DNA of 64,000 bases. It comes from Lysobacter sp. TY2-98. GTDB taxonomy: Bacteria; Pseudomonadota; Gammaproteobacteria; Xanthomonadales; Xanthomonadaceae. Shown here one piece after another: positions 18,479-28,883 of this stretch (position 1 is its first letter; the number at the start of each line of letters is the position of its first letter). The position numbers and the translations under genes were made by a program. The stretch lies in NCBI RefSeq assembly GCF_003367355.1, contig NZ_CP031413.1:2026921-2090920 (forward strand), written 5' to 3'. The notes under the pieces were generated by a model that was not told the DNA's origin, did no database searches, and was given only the letters and a program-made list of their open reading frames with translations.

Positions 18479-19102
18479 TTACTTCTTGTCGCCTTCCGCG
18501 GCCGGCGTCTCGTCCTCGTCGGACGTGCGCGCTGCCTTGGCGATGACGACCGCGACGTCGTGCTCCTTGCCGAGCTTCAGTTCCGGGAGCTCGACGCCCT
18601 TCGGAAGCTTGATGTCGGACAGGTGGACGATGTCGCCCTGCTTGAGGTTCGACAGATCGATCTCGATGAACTCCGGCAGGTCCTTCGGCAGGCAGCTCAC
18701 GGTGACTTCGTTGAGCTCGTGCGTGACGACCACTTCGGCCGACTTGCCAGCCGGCGACTTTTCCTGGTTCAGGAAGTGCAGCGGCACCGACGCGCGCAGC
18801 GTCTGGTTGGCGTCGACGCGCTGGAAGTCGAGGTGGACGATCTGCTGCTTGTACGGGTGGCGCTGCATGTCACGCAGCAGCACGCTCTCGACCTTGCCGT
18901 CGATGTCGAGCGACAGGATCGACGCGTAGAACCACTCGTTCTGCTGGGCCAGCCAGACCGCTTCGTGGTCGAGCTGGATGGACTTCGGCTCGGACTTGCC
19001 GCCGTAGACGATGGCCGGAATCGACGCTGCACGACGCAGGCGGCGGCTCGCACCCTTCCCTGCGTCATCGCGGCCGGTGGCCTTGATGGTGTGTTCGGAC
19101 AT
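18479..19102 (-). CDS. rplY: 50S ribosomal protein L25, long form with CTC/TL5 domain
   Basis: 5S rRNA-binding protein. 207 residues, about twice the E. coli L25: an N-terminal 5S-binding domain (about 1-95) plus the C-terminal beta domain of the general stress protein CTC/TL5 family (about 100-190), then an acidic tail (SDEDETPAAEGDKK). Next to prs and pth, a very common neighbourhood. Confidence 0.95.
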   Translation of the reverse strand: MSEHTIKATGRDDAGKGASRRLRRAASIPAIVYGGKSEPKSIQLDHEAVWLAQQNEWFYASILSLDIDGKVESVLLRDMQRHPYKQQIVHLDFQRVDANQTLRASVPLHFLNQEKSPAGKSAEVVVTHELNEVTVSCLPKDLPEFIEIDLSNLKQGDIVHLSDIKLPKGVELPELKLGKEHDVAVVIAKAARTSDEDETPAAEGDKK

Positions 19103-19200
19103 TTGAATTACTCACTTCTGTTGCAAGAAATCGCCTCGCGGCGATGGTGTGACTCACCCGCGACCAGGTGAGCCGGAGAGCGGTCTTTCGACCGCAAAAC

Positions 19201-20160
19201 TCAATCGACGTACAGCGAGCTGACCGACTCGCCGAACGCGACGCGACGGATCGTTTCCGCCAGCAATTCCGCAACGCTGAGTTGACGGATCTTGCCGCAC
19301 TCGCGCGCGGCGTCCGACAGCTTGATGGTGTCGGTGACGACCAGCTCGTCGAGCGCCGAATTCGTGACGTTCTCAATTGCCGCACCGGACAGCACCGGAT
19401 GCGTGCAGTACGCCACCACCTTCGTCGCACCACGTTCCTTGAGGGCACCCGCCGCCGCGCCCAGCGTGCCCGCGGTGTCGACGATGTCATCGACCAGCAC
19501 GCAGGTCTTGCCGTTCACGTCACCGATGATGTTCATCACCGTCGCGACGTTCGCCTTCGGACGACGCTTGTCGATAATCGCGAGGTCCGCGTCGTCGAGG
19601 CGCTTCGCGATCGCTCGCGCGCGCACCACGCCGCCGACGTCGGGCGACACCACCACCATGTTGTCCGTGCCGTGCGCGCGCCAGATGTCGGCGAGCAGCA
19701 GCGGCGACGCGTAGACGTTGTCGACAGGAATGTCGAAAAAGCCCTGGATCTGGTCGGCGTGCAGGTCGACGGTCAACACGCGATCGGTACCGACAGCGCT
19801 GAACATCTTCGCCGCCACCTTCGCCGTGATCGGCACGCGCGAGCTGCGCGGGCGGCGATCCTGGCGGGCGTAGCCGAAGTACGGCACCACCGCGGTGACG
19901 TTGCTGACGCTGGCGCGCTTGAGCGCGTCGATCAGCACCAGCAGTTCCATGAAGTTTTCGGCCGTCGGCGCGTTCGTCGGCTGGATGACGAACACTTCCT
20001 GGCGTCGAACGTTCTCCTCGATCTCCACCTGCACTTCGCCGTCGGAGAACCTGCCGACCAGCGCCTTGCCCATCCGAACGCCGAGTTCCTTGCACACCGC
20101 GTCGGCGAGCGGACGGTTCGCATTACCGCTGAAGACGAGAAGATTTCGATCTTTGTGCAT
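19201..20160 (-). CDS. prs: Ribose-phosphate pyrophosphokinase (PRPP synthase)
   Basis: Makes PRPP from ribose 5-phosphate and ATP for nucleotide, His, Trp and NAD synthesis. The start [15 protein letters not shown] at 20160 gives 319 residues, the class I length; the 16-residue upstream extension is not conserved. Motifs present: the flexible ATP-binding loop [10 protein letters not shown], the PRPP loop [14 protein letters not shown], and [14 protein letters not shown]. tRNA-Gln lies 92 bp upstream. Confidence 0.97.
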   Translation of the reverse strand: MHKDRNLLVFSGNANRPLADAVCKELGVRMGKALVGRFSDGEVQVEIEENVRRQEVFVIQPTNAPTAENFMELLVLIDALKRASVSNVTAVVPYFGYARQDRRPRSSRVPITAKVAAKMFSAVGTDRVLTVDLHADQIQGFFDIPVDNVYASPLLLADIWRAHGTDNMVVVSPDVGGVVRARAIAKRLDDADLAIIDKRRPKANVATVMNIIGDVNGKTCVLVDDIVDTAGTLGAAAGALKERGATKVVAYCTHPVLSGAAIENVTNSALDELVVTDTIKLSDAARECGKIRQLSVAELLAETIRRVAFGESVSSLYVD

Positions 20161-20251
20161 GGCGGCCGGCGTCGGAAGGGGTTCGGAATTCGGTCTGATG
20201 CACATCACACGCGTCGGCGCGCATCGCGCGGCCGTTCGCGTTCGTCGCTAA

Positions 20252-20327
20252 TGGCAGGGGCGGAAGGATTCGAACCTTCGCGTGCCAGGATCAAAACCTG
20301 GTGCCTTAACCGCTTGGCGACGCCCCT
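20252..20327 (-). tRNA. tRNA-Gln (anticodon TTG)
   Basis: 76 bases with encoded CCA. Acceptor arms AGGGGCG/CGCCCCT. Anticodon stem CCAGG/CCTGG with loop TTTTGAT. T-arm GGTTCGAATCC. It lies between ispE and prs. Its synthetase gene glnS is also in this window at 60542. Confidence 0.97.
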
Positions 20328-20353
20328 GTCGTTGTCGAACGTGGCGACGCGTT

Positions 20354-21235
20354 TTAAGGCGACACCTGGAACCTTTCGAGTGCCCGGTGCAGCGGCGACA
20401 TCGCGGCGCCGGCAACGATCCGGCATCGCAATGTCGACGGCAGCCGACGCAGCGCGGCCTCGGCGGATTCACGCGTGGCGAATTCGACGAAGCACCCGCT
20501 GCCCGAACCGGTCAGCCGTGCCGGGCCCACCTGCGACAGCGTTCGGAGCGTGGCGTCGACCACCGGCTCGCGCGCGCGCAGGACGGGCTCGAAGGCATTC
20601 CCGAGCCGGTCACTCCGGGGGTCGCCCCCCGCAACGAAGTCCGCCATTTTCAAGGGCGGTGAATCGCGCGTCAAATCGGGAGATGCGAAGAGAGCGGCAG
20701 TCGGGCAATGCACGCCCGGTTCCGCGATGAGGTACCAGGCGGGACGCAGGTCGAGCGGCTGCAGGATCTCGCCGACGCCTTCCGCCCACGCATTGCGACC
20801 GAGCACGAAAACCGGCACGTCGGCGCCGAGCGTCAGGCCGAGCTCGCACAACCGCTCGAGTGGCCAGTCGATGCCCCACAGCCGGTTGAGCGCGACCAGA
20901 ACCGTTGCCGCATCCGAGGAGCCGCCGCCGAAGCCACCCCCCGCCGGGATCCGCTTTTCGATCGCGATATCAACACCTTGGGCGACGTTCGCAGACTTTT
21001 TCAGCGCGATCGCGGCACGGATTGCAAGGTCATTGGAAGGTTCGACACCCGGCAGCGACGTCCCCATACGCTCGATGCGGCCGTCGTCACGCAGCCGCAG
21101 TCGGATCGTGTCGCCCCACTCCAGCAACCGGAAAACCGTCTGCAGCCGGTGATAGCCGTCCTCGCGGCGGCCGGTGATGTGGAGGAACAGGTTGAGCTTG
21201 GCAGGTGCCGGCCAGACGCTCCACGCGACGGTCAT
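20354..21235 (-). CDS. ispE: 4-diphosphocytidyl-2-C-methyl-D-erythritol kinase
   Basis: ATP-dependent GHMP kinase of the MEP isoprenoid pathway, phosphorylating CDP-ME. The start [19 protein letters not shown] at 21235 gives 293 residues and overlaps the lolB stop by ATGA, so the two are translationally coupled. The ATP-binding glycine loop is [15 protein letters not shown] (Phe replaces the usual Leu) and the C-terminal GHMP motif is [12 protein letters not shown]. The substrate motif GYHRLQTVF is present. Confidence 0.96.
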   Translation of the reverse strand: MTVAWSVWPAPAKLNLFLHITGRREDGYHRLQTVFRLLEWGDTIRLRLRDDGRIERMGTSLPGVEPSNDLAIRAAIALKKSANVAQGVDIAIEKRIPAGGGFGGGSSDAATVLVALNRLWGIDWPLERLCELGLTLGADVPVFVLGRNAWAEGVGEILQPLDLRPAWYLIAEPGVHCPTAALFASPDLTRDSPPLKMADFVAGGDPRSDRLGNAFEPVLRAREPVVDATLRTLSQVGPARLTGSGSGCFVEFATRESAEAALRRLPSTLRCRIVAGAAMSPLHRALERFQVSP

Positions 21236-21879
21236 GGCGCGTCGGCGCCGTCCGTCCAGCGGTCGACGACGAGGCGGACGCGCGCGTCGTCGCGGCGGGC
21301 CTCGATCCGCGACGGTCGCAATGCCGCGGCGTCGGCCGGCCAGGTGTAGTCGATGGTCCAGCCGCTTTCCGCGAGGCGCGCGAGGCGGCCGTCGGCGCCG
21401 AACTGGACGGTCGCCGCGCGCGGATCGGCACGCACGCCGCGCACCCACGCCGGCAGCGACGCCACGGGAATCGACCAGCCGGTCGCTTCGCGCAGCAGGC
21501 CTTCGGCGTCGGCGCCCTCGCGCGGGCCGCCGGCAAGGCCATCGAGAACCGCGCGGCCGGGCTCGCCGTGCAGGCGCCAGCCCTGATGCGTGATCGGCGC
21601 GGTCAGTTCGATGTCAAAGCGTGAGCCGTCCTGCCGCCATTCGATGCGGCCGCTGCCGGCATCGCGCGCATTGGAGATGGCGATCCGGCCGTCGAGGCCC
21701 CAGCGGGTCTGCGCGGCGAGGTCCTGTTCGCGCTGCGCGAGTGCGGCCTCTGCCACGCCCGCGGCGGCGGGCGTGACCGGCGTAACTCGCGTGGTCGCGC
21801 AGCCGGCGAGGAGCAGGAGCGCCAATACAGGCGCCATCAGGCCGACGCGTCGCCCGGTCGGCGCGCAAAACACGTTCAC
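21232..21879 (-). CDS. lolB: Outer-membrane lipoprotein receptor LolB
   Basis: Accepts lipoproteins from LolA and inserts them in the outer membrane. I choose the GTG at 21879, with GAGGT seven bases upstream, giving 215 residues; it places a short signal peptide with the lipobox LLAGC (Cys 27). The mature part has the features of the unclosed LolB beta barrel ([28 protein letters not shown]). The ATGA overlap with ispE matches the lolB-ispE-prs order of gammaproteobacteria. GTG at 21873 is an alternative start. Confidence 0.9.
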   Translation of the reverse strand: MNVFCAPTGRRVGLMAPVLALLLLAGCATTRVTPVTPAAAGVAEAALAQREQDLAAQTRWGLDGRIAISNARDAGSGRIEWRQDGSRFDIELTAPITHQGWRLHGEPGRAVLDGLAGGPREGADAEGLLREATGWSIPVASLPAWVRGVRADPRAATVQFGADGRLARLAESGWTIDYTWPADAAALRPSRIEARRDDARVRLVVDRWTDGADAP

Positions 21880-21938
21880 TACGGACCTCAACGTGTCGCC
21901 ATCACCCGGGAAAATACTCGGAACGCACCGATCGCGAA

Positions 21939-23795
21939 TCACGCGTCGCCACCCTTTCCGCCCGATCGCGACGGCGCCGCAGCAGGCGCGGGCGCGGCCA
22001 CCGGCGCATCCGCGGTCGCGCCGGCAGACGTCGGCGCATGGGTTCCGACCGGCGCAACCGTCGTGCCTTCACCCGCCGGCTTGCCTGCCGCCGGCACTGG
22101 CGGCAGCGTCGCCCCGGTCTTCTGCAGCGCGCGGGCCAGTGAGCGATTTTCCGGATCGATGCGACGCGAATCCTCGAAGTAGCGGCGCGCCTCGTCCTTG
22201 CGGTCGAGCACCCACAGCACCTCGCCGACATGCGCGGCGATCTCGGCGTCCTTCTGCAAGGTGTAGGCGCGTTGCAATTCCGGGAGCGCGTCGGCGGGCT
22301 TGCCGAGGCGGTAGAGCACCCAGCCATAGCTGTCGACGATGGCCGCATTGTTCGGCTCGGCGGCACGAGCGCGATTGATCAGTTCCAGCGCCTCGCGGTA
22401 GCGCGTGGTGCGATCAGCCAACGTGTAGCCGAGCGCGTTGAGGGTGGCGACGTTGTCCGGCTGCGCGACCAGGATGCGGCGCAGGTCCGCCTCGGCGCGG
22501 GGGATGTCGTCGCGGCGTTCCCACGCGAGCGCGCGGGCGTACAGCAGGTCCGGATCGTCCGGGAACGCGCCGAGGCCGCGCGCGTAGGTGTCCATCTCGC
22601 GGGCGTCGTCCTTGTCCTTCTGCCAGAGACCCGCCTCGAGGTTGTAGGCCATGCGGCGCACGTCGTCGTCGGCCGAGGCGTCCTGCTGCAGATCGCGCAG
22701 GTTGTCGATCGCCTCCTTGCCGCGACCGAGCTCGTGCAGCACGTTCGACGTGCGCAGCTTCGCGGTCCAGCGCTGCGGGCCGCCCGGCACCGAGCGGTAC
22801 CACTCCAGCGCGGCGTCGTAATGCTTGAGGTACTCGGCGAGCTGGCCGAGCAACAGGCGGCGATCGGGTTCCGGACGCTGCGCATTGCGCGAGAGCTCGT
22901 CGTAGAGCTGCTGCAGGCGGACCTTGTCGTCGACGCGCGCGTACAGCGACGCCCGCAGCATGTAGGTCTGGTCGTCCTGCGGACCCGTGGCGAGCGTGTC
23001 GGCGGCCGCGGCGCTGTCGCCGAGCGCGTCGTATTCGCGGGCGACCATCAGGCGCAGGTCGGCGTCCGTGGCGGCCGCCGACCGCAGGGTGTCGATCGTC
23101 GCCTTGGCCTCGGCGGTCTTGCCGTCGTCGCGCAACTGGCTGGCCTTGAGCAGGGTGACGCGCGGGTCGCGCGGGAAGCGCTCGATCACCTGCGCGACGA
23201 TGCGGTCGGCCAGCGCGGATTCCTGCAGGCGCTGGGCGAGCCCCCCGAGGGCGAGCCACGCCGGCAGCTCGTTCGGCACGGCATTGGCGTCGAGCAGGCG
23301 TTTCACGATCGACGCCGCCTGCTTGGGCGTCTTCGCGCCGCCGGCCAACGCACCGATCGCAAGGCGCCAGCCGTCCTTGGGCTGCGCGAAGAGCGCAGTG
23401 AGCTCGCGCGTCGCCGCGGCTTCGTCGCCGCGGTGCAGGTCGAGCGTGGCCTGGGCAACGCGCACGTCGGGGCGGTCGTTGGCCTCGGGGCCGAGCAGGT
23501 CGCGCCAGAGCTTCAACGCCTCGGCGGCGCGGCGGTCGTCCTTGGCGACCAGTGCGATGCCGGTCGCGCGCTCGGCCAGCGCCGGATCGCGCGCGGCGCG
23601 GGCGGCGTCGACATAGCCCTTGGCGGCCTCGTCCAGCTTGCCGGCCTGCAGGGCGAACTCGCCGGACAGCAGCGGCTGCAGCGGCAGCGCTGCGGCGGTG
23701 GACGGCCTGGCCGCAGGCGCGGCCACGGCCGGCAGCGCGAGGGTGACCGCGAGCGCCAGGCTGAACCGCTTGATCGAACGCAAAACGTGAGGCAT
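21939..23795 (-). CDS. Exported tetratricopeptide-repeat protein
   Basis: About 618 residues from the ATG at 23795 (TTG at 23810 and GTG at 23801 are alternative starts). A signal peptide (about 1-25, SLALAVTLALPAVAAPA) is followed by TPR-like helical repeats across nearly the whole protein; the clearest lie in the C-terminal third (PDNVATLNALGYTLAD, NNAAIVDSYGWVLYRLGKPADA). The tail is Ala/Pro-rich and ends SRSGGKGGDA. It precedes lolB by 60 bp, a conserved xanthomonad pairing, which suggests a periplasmic scaffold in envelope biogenesis; that is inference. Divergent from hemA, with a shared promoter region at 23796-23890. Confidence 0.85.
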   Translation of the reverse strand: MPHVLRSIKRFSLALAVTLALPAVAAPAARPSTAAALPLQPLLSGEFALQAGKLDEAAKGYVDAARAARDPALAERATGIALVAKDDRRAAEALKLWRDLLGPEANDRPDVRVAQATLDLHRGDEAAATRELTALFAQPKDGWRLAIGALAGGAKTPKQAASIVKRLLDANAVPNELPAWLALGGLAQRLQESALADRIVAQVIERFPRDPRVTLLKASQLRDDGKTAEAKATIDTLRSAAATDADLRLMVAREYDALGDSAAAADTLATGPQDDQTYMLRASLYARVDDKVRLQQLYDELSRNAQRPEPDRRLLLGQLAEYLKHYDAALEWYRSVPGGPQRWTAKLRTSNVLHELGRGKEAIDNLRDLQQDASADDDVRRMAYNLEAGLWQKDKDDAREMDTYARGLGAFPDDPDLLYARALAWERRDDIPRAEADLRRILVAQPDNVATLNALGYTLADRTTRYREALELINRARAAEPNNAAIVDSYGWVLYRLGKPADALPELQRAYTLQKDAEIAAHVGEVLWVLDRKDEARRYFEDSRRIDPENRSLARALQKTGATLPPVPAAGKPAGEGTTVAPVGTHAPTSAGATADAPVAAPAPAAAPSRSGGKGGDA

Positions 23796-23890
23796 GCGCA
23801 CCCGGGACAATGAGTTCTCGATGGTCGCGGCACCCGCACCGGTAGAATGCCGGGCCTGCCGCCGCAGCTTAGCGCACGCCCCTGTAACGA

Positions 23891-25156
23891 ATGAGTTTCC
23901 ACGTCATCGGCCTGAATCACGCCACCGCGCCCGTCGACGTGCGCGAACGGGTGGCGTTTGCCGGTGACGCGCTCAATGGCGCGCTCGACGAGTTGCGCGC
24001 GATGCCGACGGTGAACGAAGTCGCGCTCCTGTCGACCTGCAACCGCACCGAGCTCTACGCCGAGACCGACGACGACGGCACGTCGCTGGCCGACTGGCTG
24101 GCGCGTCGGTCGATGGTCGGCGCCGACCTGCATGCGTATCTCTACCGGCATGGAGACGCCGACGCTGTGCGCCATCTGTTTCGTGTCGCGACGGGTCTCG
24201 ACTCGCTCGTGCTCGGCGAACCGCAGATCCTCGGCCAGGTGAAGGACGCCTGGGCGACCGCGCGCGCGGCCGGCACGCTCGGCACCCGCCTCGATCGCCT
24301 GTTCCAGCACGCCTTCACCACCGCCAAGCGCGCGCGCACCGATACGCGCATCGGGGCGAACCCGGTGTCGGTCGCGTCGACCGCGGTGAAGCTCGCGCAG
24401 GAATCGTTCGCGCCGCTCGATGCTTCGACCGTGCTGCTGATCGGCGCCGGCGAAACCATCGAACTCGCCGCGCGCCATCTGGTGCAGGCCGGCACGAAGC
24501 GCCTGCTCGTCGCCAACCGCACGCTCGGGCACGCGCAGGATCTTGCGCAGCGCCACGGCGGCTACGCACTGCCGCTCGCCGATCTCGACAAGCACCTCGC
24601 CGAAGCCGACATCGTGATCAGCGCGACCGCCAGCCGCGAACCGATCCTGCACGCGCCGCAGGTTGAGGCCGCGCTCGCCGCGCGCCGTCGTCGTCCGATG
24701 CTGTTGCTCGACCTGGCCGTGCCGCGCGACGTCGCCGCCGATGTCGGCGCCCTGCGCGACGTATTCCTGTACACGGTCGACGATCTCGAGCGCGCCATCG
24801 AAGACAACCGCCGCAGCCGTCGCGAGGCCGCGGACGAAGCCGAAGCGATCGTCGAGCTGCAGGTCGCGCGCTTCCGCGAAAAGCTCGATGCCAGCGCGCG
24901 CACCGAACCGGTGAAGCGCATCCGCACGCACGGCGAAACGGCGCGCGCCGACGTGCTGGCGAAGGCGAAGCAGCAACTCGCGGCGGGCATGGCGCCGGAA
25001 GACGCCCTGGAGTTCCTCGCGCACACGCTGACCAATCGCCTGCTGCACGCACCGACCGTGGCCGTGCGCGATGCCGCGGTGCAGGGCGATGCGGAGCTGG
25101 CGCGTGCGGTCGAACGCCTGTTCCCCGAAGCGCCGGGTAACGACGCGGAGCGTTAG
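23891..25156 (+). CDS. hemA: Glutamyl-tRNA reductase
   Basis: First committed step of C5 tetrapyrrole synthesis, reducing Glu-tRNA to glutamate-1-semialdehyde. 421 residues. Catalytic Cys is C50 in STCNRTELY. The NADPH domain follows with [30 protein letters not shown] and VANRTL. A C-terminal dimerisation helix domain is present. Normal length for the family. Divergent from the TPR protein and followed by prfA 67 bp later. Confidence 0.97.
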   Translation: MSFHVIGLNHATAPVDVRERVAFAGDALNGALDELRAMPTVNEVALLSTCNRTELYAETDDDGTSLADWLARRSMVGADLHAYLYRHGDADAVRHLFRVATGLDSLVLGEPQILGQVKDAWATARAAGTLGTRLDRLFQHAFTTAKRARTDTRIGANPVSVASTAVKLAQESFAPLDASTVLLIGAGETIELAARHLVQAGTKRLLVANRTLGHAQDLAQRHGGYALPLADLDKHLAEADIVISATASREPILHAPQVEAALAARRRRPMLLLDLAVPRDVAADVGALRDVFLYTVDDLERAIEDNRRSRREAADEAEAIVELQVARFREKLDASARTEPVKRIRTHGETARADVLAKAKQQLAAGMAPEDALEFLAHTLTNRLLHAPTVAVRDAAVQGDAELARAVERLFPEAPGNDAER

Positions 25157-25196
25157 CGACGCCGACGTCGCTTCGCACGATCGCGTTCTGCGATCG
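25155..25196 (+). other. Two tandem hairpins between hemA and prfA
   Basis: AGCGACG (25155-25161)/CGTCGCT (25166-25172) and CGATCGC (25078+... i.e. 25178-25184)/GCGATCG (25190-25196) are both perfect 7-bp stems. The first overlaps the hemA stop codon. They lack a U-tract and may modulate read-through into prfA. Confidence 0.4.
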
Positions 25197-25223
25197 CCCT
25201 GCTCCGTCGTCCGGTCCGTCGCC

Positions 25224-26309
25224 ATGAATCCTTCCCTGCGCCGCAAACTCGAAGCCCTCGCTGAACGTCGCGAGGAGCTGGAACGCCTGCTCGCCGATCC
25301 CACGCTCATCAACGACGCCGAGCAGTTCCGTCGCCTCTCGCGCGAGTTCTCGCAACTGGAGCCGGTCGCGAACGCACTGGCCGACGAGCAGCGCGCACGC
25401 GACGACCTCGCGGCGGCGCAGGCGATGCGCGATGACCCGGAGCTGCGCGAACTCGCGGACGAAGAGATCGATGCCGCATCGCAGCGTCTCGAACGGCTCG
25501 AAGGCGAGCTGCTCGCGCACCTGATTCCGAAGGATCCGCGCGACGAAGGCGATCTCTATCTCGAGGTTCGCGCCGGCACCGGTGGCGACGAGGCCGCGAT
25601 CTTCGCGGGCGACCTGTTCCGCATGTATTCGCGCTACGCCGAGCGCCAAGGCTGGCGCATCGAAGTGGAATCGGCGAATCCCGGCGAGCACGGCGGCTTC
25701 AAGGAGGTGATCGCGCGCGTCGAAGGGCGCGGCGCGTATTCGCGCCTGAAGTTCGAATCGGGCACGCATCGGGTGCAGCGCGTGCCGGCGACGGAATCGC
25801 AGGGGCGCATCCACACGTCGGCGGCGACGGTGGCGATCATTCCGGTCGAAGCCGACGAGGCACCGATCGAGATCAACGCCGCCGACCTGCGTGTCGACAC
25901 CTATCGCTCCTCCGGCGCGGGCGGCCAGCACGTCAACAAGACCGACTCGGCGATCCGCATCACGCACATTCCTTCGGGGCTCGTTGTCGAGAGCCAGACC
26001 GAGCGCAGCCAGCACGCGAACCGCGACAAGGCGATGAAGCGCCTGCGCGCGATGCTGGCCGAAGCGCAGGAAGCGAAGGCCGCGGCGGCGCAGGCGGAGA
26101 CGCGCAAGCTGCAGGTCGGCAGTGGCGATCGAAGCCAGCGCATCCGCACCTACAACTTCCCGCAGGGCCGCATCACCGACCACCGCGTCGAAGGCCTCAC
26201 GCTGTACGACCTGCCGAACGTGATCGAAGGCGCGCTGGATCCGCTGCTCGATCGCCTGCAGCAGGAACACCAGGCGGACGAACTCGCGCGGCTGACCTCC
26301 GCGGGCTGA
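25224..26309 (+). CDS. prfA: Peptide chain release factor 1
   Basis: Recognises UAA and UAG and triggers peptide release. The start [19 protein letters not shown] at 25224 gives 361 residues. Codon-recognition motif PAT at 188-190 and the catalytic GGQ at 233-235 within [17 protein letters not shown]. The Gln of GGQ is the methylation target of PrmC, whose gene is not next door as in E. coli but about 23 kb away at 49891. Upstream in-frame extension into the hemA end is not coding. Confidence 0.97.
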   Translation: MNPSLRRKLEALAERREELERLLADPTLINDAEQFRRLSREFSQLEPVANALADEQRARDDLAAAQAMRDDPELRELADEEIDAASQRLERLEGELLAHLIPKDPRDEGDLYLEVRAGTGGDEAAIFAGDLFRMYSRYAERQGWRIEVESANPGEHGGFKEVIARVEGRGAYSRLKFESGTHRVQRVPATESQGRIHTSAATVAIIPVEADEAPIEINAADLRVDTYRSSGAGGQHVNKTDSAIRITHIPSGLVVESQTERSQHANRDKAMKRLRAMLAEAQEAKAAAAQAETRKLQVGSGDRSQRIRTYNFPQGRITDHRVEGLTLYDLPNVIEGALDPLLDRLQQEHQADELARLTSAG

Positions 26310-26370
26310 CAGGGTGTCGCACCGCGCGGCGAGCGGCGACAATCGGGAACGCCCGACTGGACGCCGCGCC

Positions 26371-26817
26371 ATGGACTTCCGCATCCGCCCCGCCACGCCC
26401 GATGACCTCGACGCCGCCGCGGCGTTGTTCGATGCATACCGCCAGTTCTACGGGCAGCCGAGCGACATCGCCGCTGCACGCGCGTTCCTCGCCGAGCGCA
26501 TCGCGCGGGGCGAGTCGACGGTCCACCTGGCCTGGCACGGCAATGACGCCGTCGGCTTCGTGCAGTGCTATCCGATGTTCTCGTCGGTGCGGATGAAGCC
26601 GATCCGCGTGCTCAACGATCTCTATGTCGATGCCAGCGCACGTCGCGGCGGCGTTGCGCGCGCATTGCTCGACGCCGCCGCCGACACGGCGCGCGATGCC
26701 GGCGCCGCCCGCATCGTGCTAGAGACCACGCGCGACAACATCGCCGCGCGCGCGCTCTACCGCGCCGCGGGCTGGGAAGAAGAATCGACGCAGTGGTACG
26801 CGCGGACACTGGTCTGA
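26371..26817 (+). CDS. GNAT-family N-acetyltransferase
   Basis: 148 residues from the ATG at 26371. Motif A for acetyl-CoA binding is degenerate but visible (LYVDASARRGGVARALLDAA, about 85-105); the C-terminal part has ARALYRAAGWEEE, the usual motif B region. The substrate is unknown. The next gene starts with GTG one base after its stop, so it is probably co-transcribed with the OGT-like gene; a protein N-acetyltransferase or small-molecule acetylase role cannot be told apart. Confidence 0.85.
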   Translation: MDFRIRPATPDDLDAAAALFDAYRQFYGQPSDIAAARAFLAERIARGESTVHLAWHGNDAVGFVQCYPMFSSVRMKPIRVLNDLYVDASARRGGVARALLDAAADTARDAGAARIVLETTRDNIAARALYRAAGWEEESTQWYARTLV

Positions 26818-26818
26818 C

Positions 26819-28537
26819 GTGTCGATCGACGAACGCCAGCTCGCGCGACAGCAGGTCCAGCGCACGCCGCAGGACGCGATCGCATGGGTCGTGCTCGCGG
26901 AAGCGGAACTCGACGCCGGCGACGCCGTGGCGGGCGAACTTGCCGCTCGACACGCGCTGACGCTGCGCCCCGGCCATCCGGAAGCGCTCGCGCGCTTGGG
27001 GCGCGCGCAATCGGTACTCGGTCAGGCCGAGGCGGCGGCTGAAACGCTGATGCAGGCCGCACGCGCCGCGCCGGGTCATCCGGGCATCGCCGTGTGGCTG
27101 GGTCATGCGCTTGAGGACGTACAGCGTGTCGAGGAAGCGGCCGACGCGTTCGCGCACGCGTATCGCGTCATGCCCGACGAACCGATGATCGCCTCCTATC
27201 TGCTGGCCGCGCGTCGTCGCCTATGCGACTGGCGCGATGTGGATGCGCTGTCGGCGCAGGTGCGCGACGCCGTGCGGCGTCGGCAGGCGCCAGTCGAACC
27301 GTTCGCGTTCCTCAGCGAGGACGCGACGCCGGCCGAACAGCTGCTATGCGCGCGGTTGCGGGCGGACGTCATCGCGAATTCCGTGCGTCCGATGCCGGCG
27401 GTCGATCGCGCGTCGCGCAGCGGTGAACCGGTGCGCCTCGGTTTCCTGTCCAACGGCTTCGGCGCGCACCCGACCGGCCTGCTGACCGTCGCGTTCTTCG
27501 AGGCGCTCGCGTCGATCGCGGGCATCGAAGCGCACACGTTCGCGCTGTCGCCCGACGACGACAGCCTGATCCGTCGGCGCCTGGCCGCGGCGACCACACT
27601 GCACGACGTCGCGCACCGCGCGCACGGCGACGTGGCCGGCGCCATCCGCGAGGCACGCATCGACGTGCTGTTCGACCTGCGCGGCTGGGGCGGTGGCGGC
27701 GCGCCGGAGGTTCTGGCGATGCGGCCCGCACCCGTACAGGTGAACTGGCTCGCGTATCCCGGTACATCGGGCGCGCCGTGGATGGACTACGCGCTGGCCG
27801 ATCGGACGGTGCTGCCGGCTGCACTCGCGCCGCATTTCAGCGAGCACGTCGCGTGGCTGCCACAGGCGTTCCAGCCGTCGGATACGACGCGCGAACCCGA
27901 AGCCGCACCGACGCGCGCCGAATGCGGGCTGCCGGAAGACGGCGTCGTCTACTGCTGTTTCAACAACAGCTACAAGCTCAATGCTTCGAGCATGCGCCGC
28001 ATGTTCGAGGTGTTGCGCGCGGTCGACGGCAGCGTGCTGTGGCTGTTGCAGGGCCCGGGTCGCGCCGACGATCGCCTGCGCGCCGCCGCGAATGCGGCCG
28101 GGATCGATCCATCGCGCTTGGTATTCATGCCCAAACAGCCGCAGCTGAAATACCTCGCACGCCTGGCCATGGCCGACCTGTTTCTCGACACCCTGCCCTA
28201 CAACGCGCACACCACCGCATCGGACGCGCTGTGGGCGGGCTGTCCGGTGCTGACGCGCGCAGGTGACACGTTCGCGTCGCGCGTCGCCGCCAGCCTCGTT
28301 CACACGCTCGGGCTCGACGAGCTGATCGCCGCGGATGACGAGGCCTTCGTCGCGACCGCGATCAGCCTCGGTCGCGATGCCGACGCGCGTGCGGCAGTGC
28401 GCGATCGCCTGCACGCGGCACGCCGCACGTCGCCGCTGTTCGACATGCCGCGGTTCGCGGCGTCGTTCGCCTCGGTGGCGAGGCAGATGGCGACGCGCTG
28501 GCGCGACGGACTGCCCCCGCAGGCGATCGTCGACTAG
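26819..28537 (+). CDS. TPR-containing O-GlcNAc transferase-like glycosyltransferase (GT41, SPINDLY family)
   Basis: 572 residues from GTG 26819. The N-terminal third is TPR-like helices (about 15-130); the rest is a GT41/GT-B catalytic region. Conserved points: GFGAHPTG with H217, RPAPVQVNWLAYPGTSG (about 302-318), FNNSYKLN with K386, and HTTASDALWAGCPVLT. H217 and K386 match the key His and Lys of the X. campestris OGT homologue (about 568 residues) as I know it, so this is very probably its orthologue. The physiological substrate of the bacterial enzyme is not settled. No signal peptide, so cytosolic. It follows the GNAT gene without a gap. Confidence 0.88.
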   Translation: MSIDERQLARQQVQRTPQDAIAWVVLAEAELDAGDAVAGELAARHALTLRPGHPEALARLGRAQSVLGQAEAAAETLMQAARAAPGHPGIAVWLGHALEDVQRVEEAADAFAHAYRVMPDEPMIASYLLAARRRLCDWRDVDALSAQVRDAVRRRQAPVEPFAFLSEDATPAEQLLCARLRADVIANSVRPMPAVDRASRSGEPVRLGFLSNGFGAHPTGLLTVAFFEALASIAGIEAHTFALSPDDDSLIRRRLAAATTLHDVAHRAHGDVAGAIREARIDVLFDLRGWGGGGAPEVLAMRPAPVQVNWLAYPGTSGAPWMDYALADRTVLPAALAPHFSEHVAWLPQAFQPSDTTREPEAAPTRAECGLPEDGVVYCCFNNSYKLNASSMRRMFEVLRAVDGSVLWLLQGPGRADDRLRAAANAAGIDPSRLVFMPKQPQLKYLARLAMADLFLDTLPYNAHTTASDALWAGCPVLTRAGDTFASRVAASLVHTLGLDELIAADDEAFVATAISLGRDADARAAVRDRLHAARRTSPLFDMPRFAASFASVARQMATRWRDGLPPQAIVD

Positions 28538-28815
28538 CGCGCGTTCTCGCGTTCGACGAGGCGACGGTTGCGCCGGTAGATCAGCTGCCCGACGACGCCG
28601 GTGAGCAACAGCACCGCGTTCGTGAATACGAAGACGCGATTGCCGAGCATCCAGCTGTAGATCACGAAGCCGACGCTCGCCGCCATCTGGCCGATGAAGA
28701 GCCAGCGCGACACGCCTTCGGTCGTGCGTTCGCGCCACTCCGTATAGACCTGTCGCGCCAGCGTGGCGATCAACACGGCGGACGCACCCCAGCCGATGAA
28801 GTCGGCCGGGGTCAT
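28534..28815 (-). CDS. Small PQ-loop / SemiSWEET-like membrane protein
   Basis: 93 residues from the ATG at 28815 (MTPADFIGWGASAVLIATL). Three hydrophobic segments separated by short loops, with a PQ-loop-like pattern around residues 5-30 and WLFIGQMAASVGFVIYSWM. This is the size of bacterial SemiSWEETs (about 85-95), which dimerise to carry sugars. The motif match is weak: Trp/Gly replace the classic Pro-Gln. It converges with the OGT-like gene and overlaps its stop by 4 bp. Confidence 0.6.
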   Translation of the reverse strand: MTPADFIGWGASAVLIATLARQVYTEWRERTTEGVSRWLFIGQMAASVGFVIYSWMLGNRVFVFTNAVLLLTGVVGQLIYRRNRRLVERENAR

Positions 28816-28883
28816 GGGCAACAAGTGTTCGTTCGCATGCCGCGAGCGTCGCGGTCGCGGCGTCGGAGCGCGGTGAAGCGACG

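Noticed and set aside
22230..23813. 527-residue plus frame opposite the TPR protein
   Set aside because: Shadow of the exported TPR gene, which has a signal peptide and conserved position before lolB.
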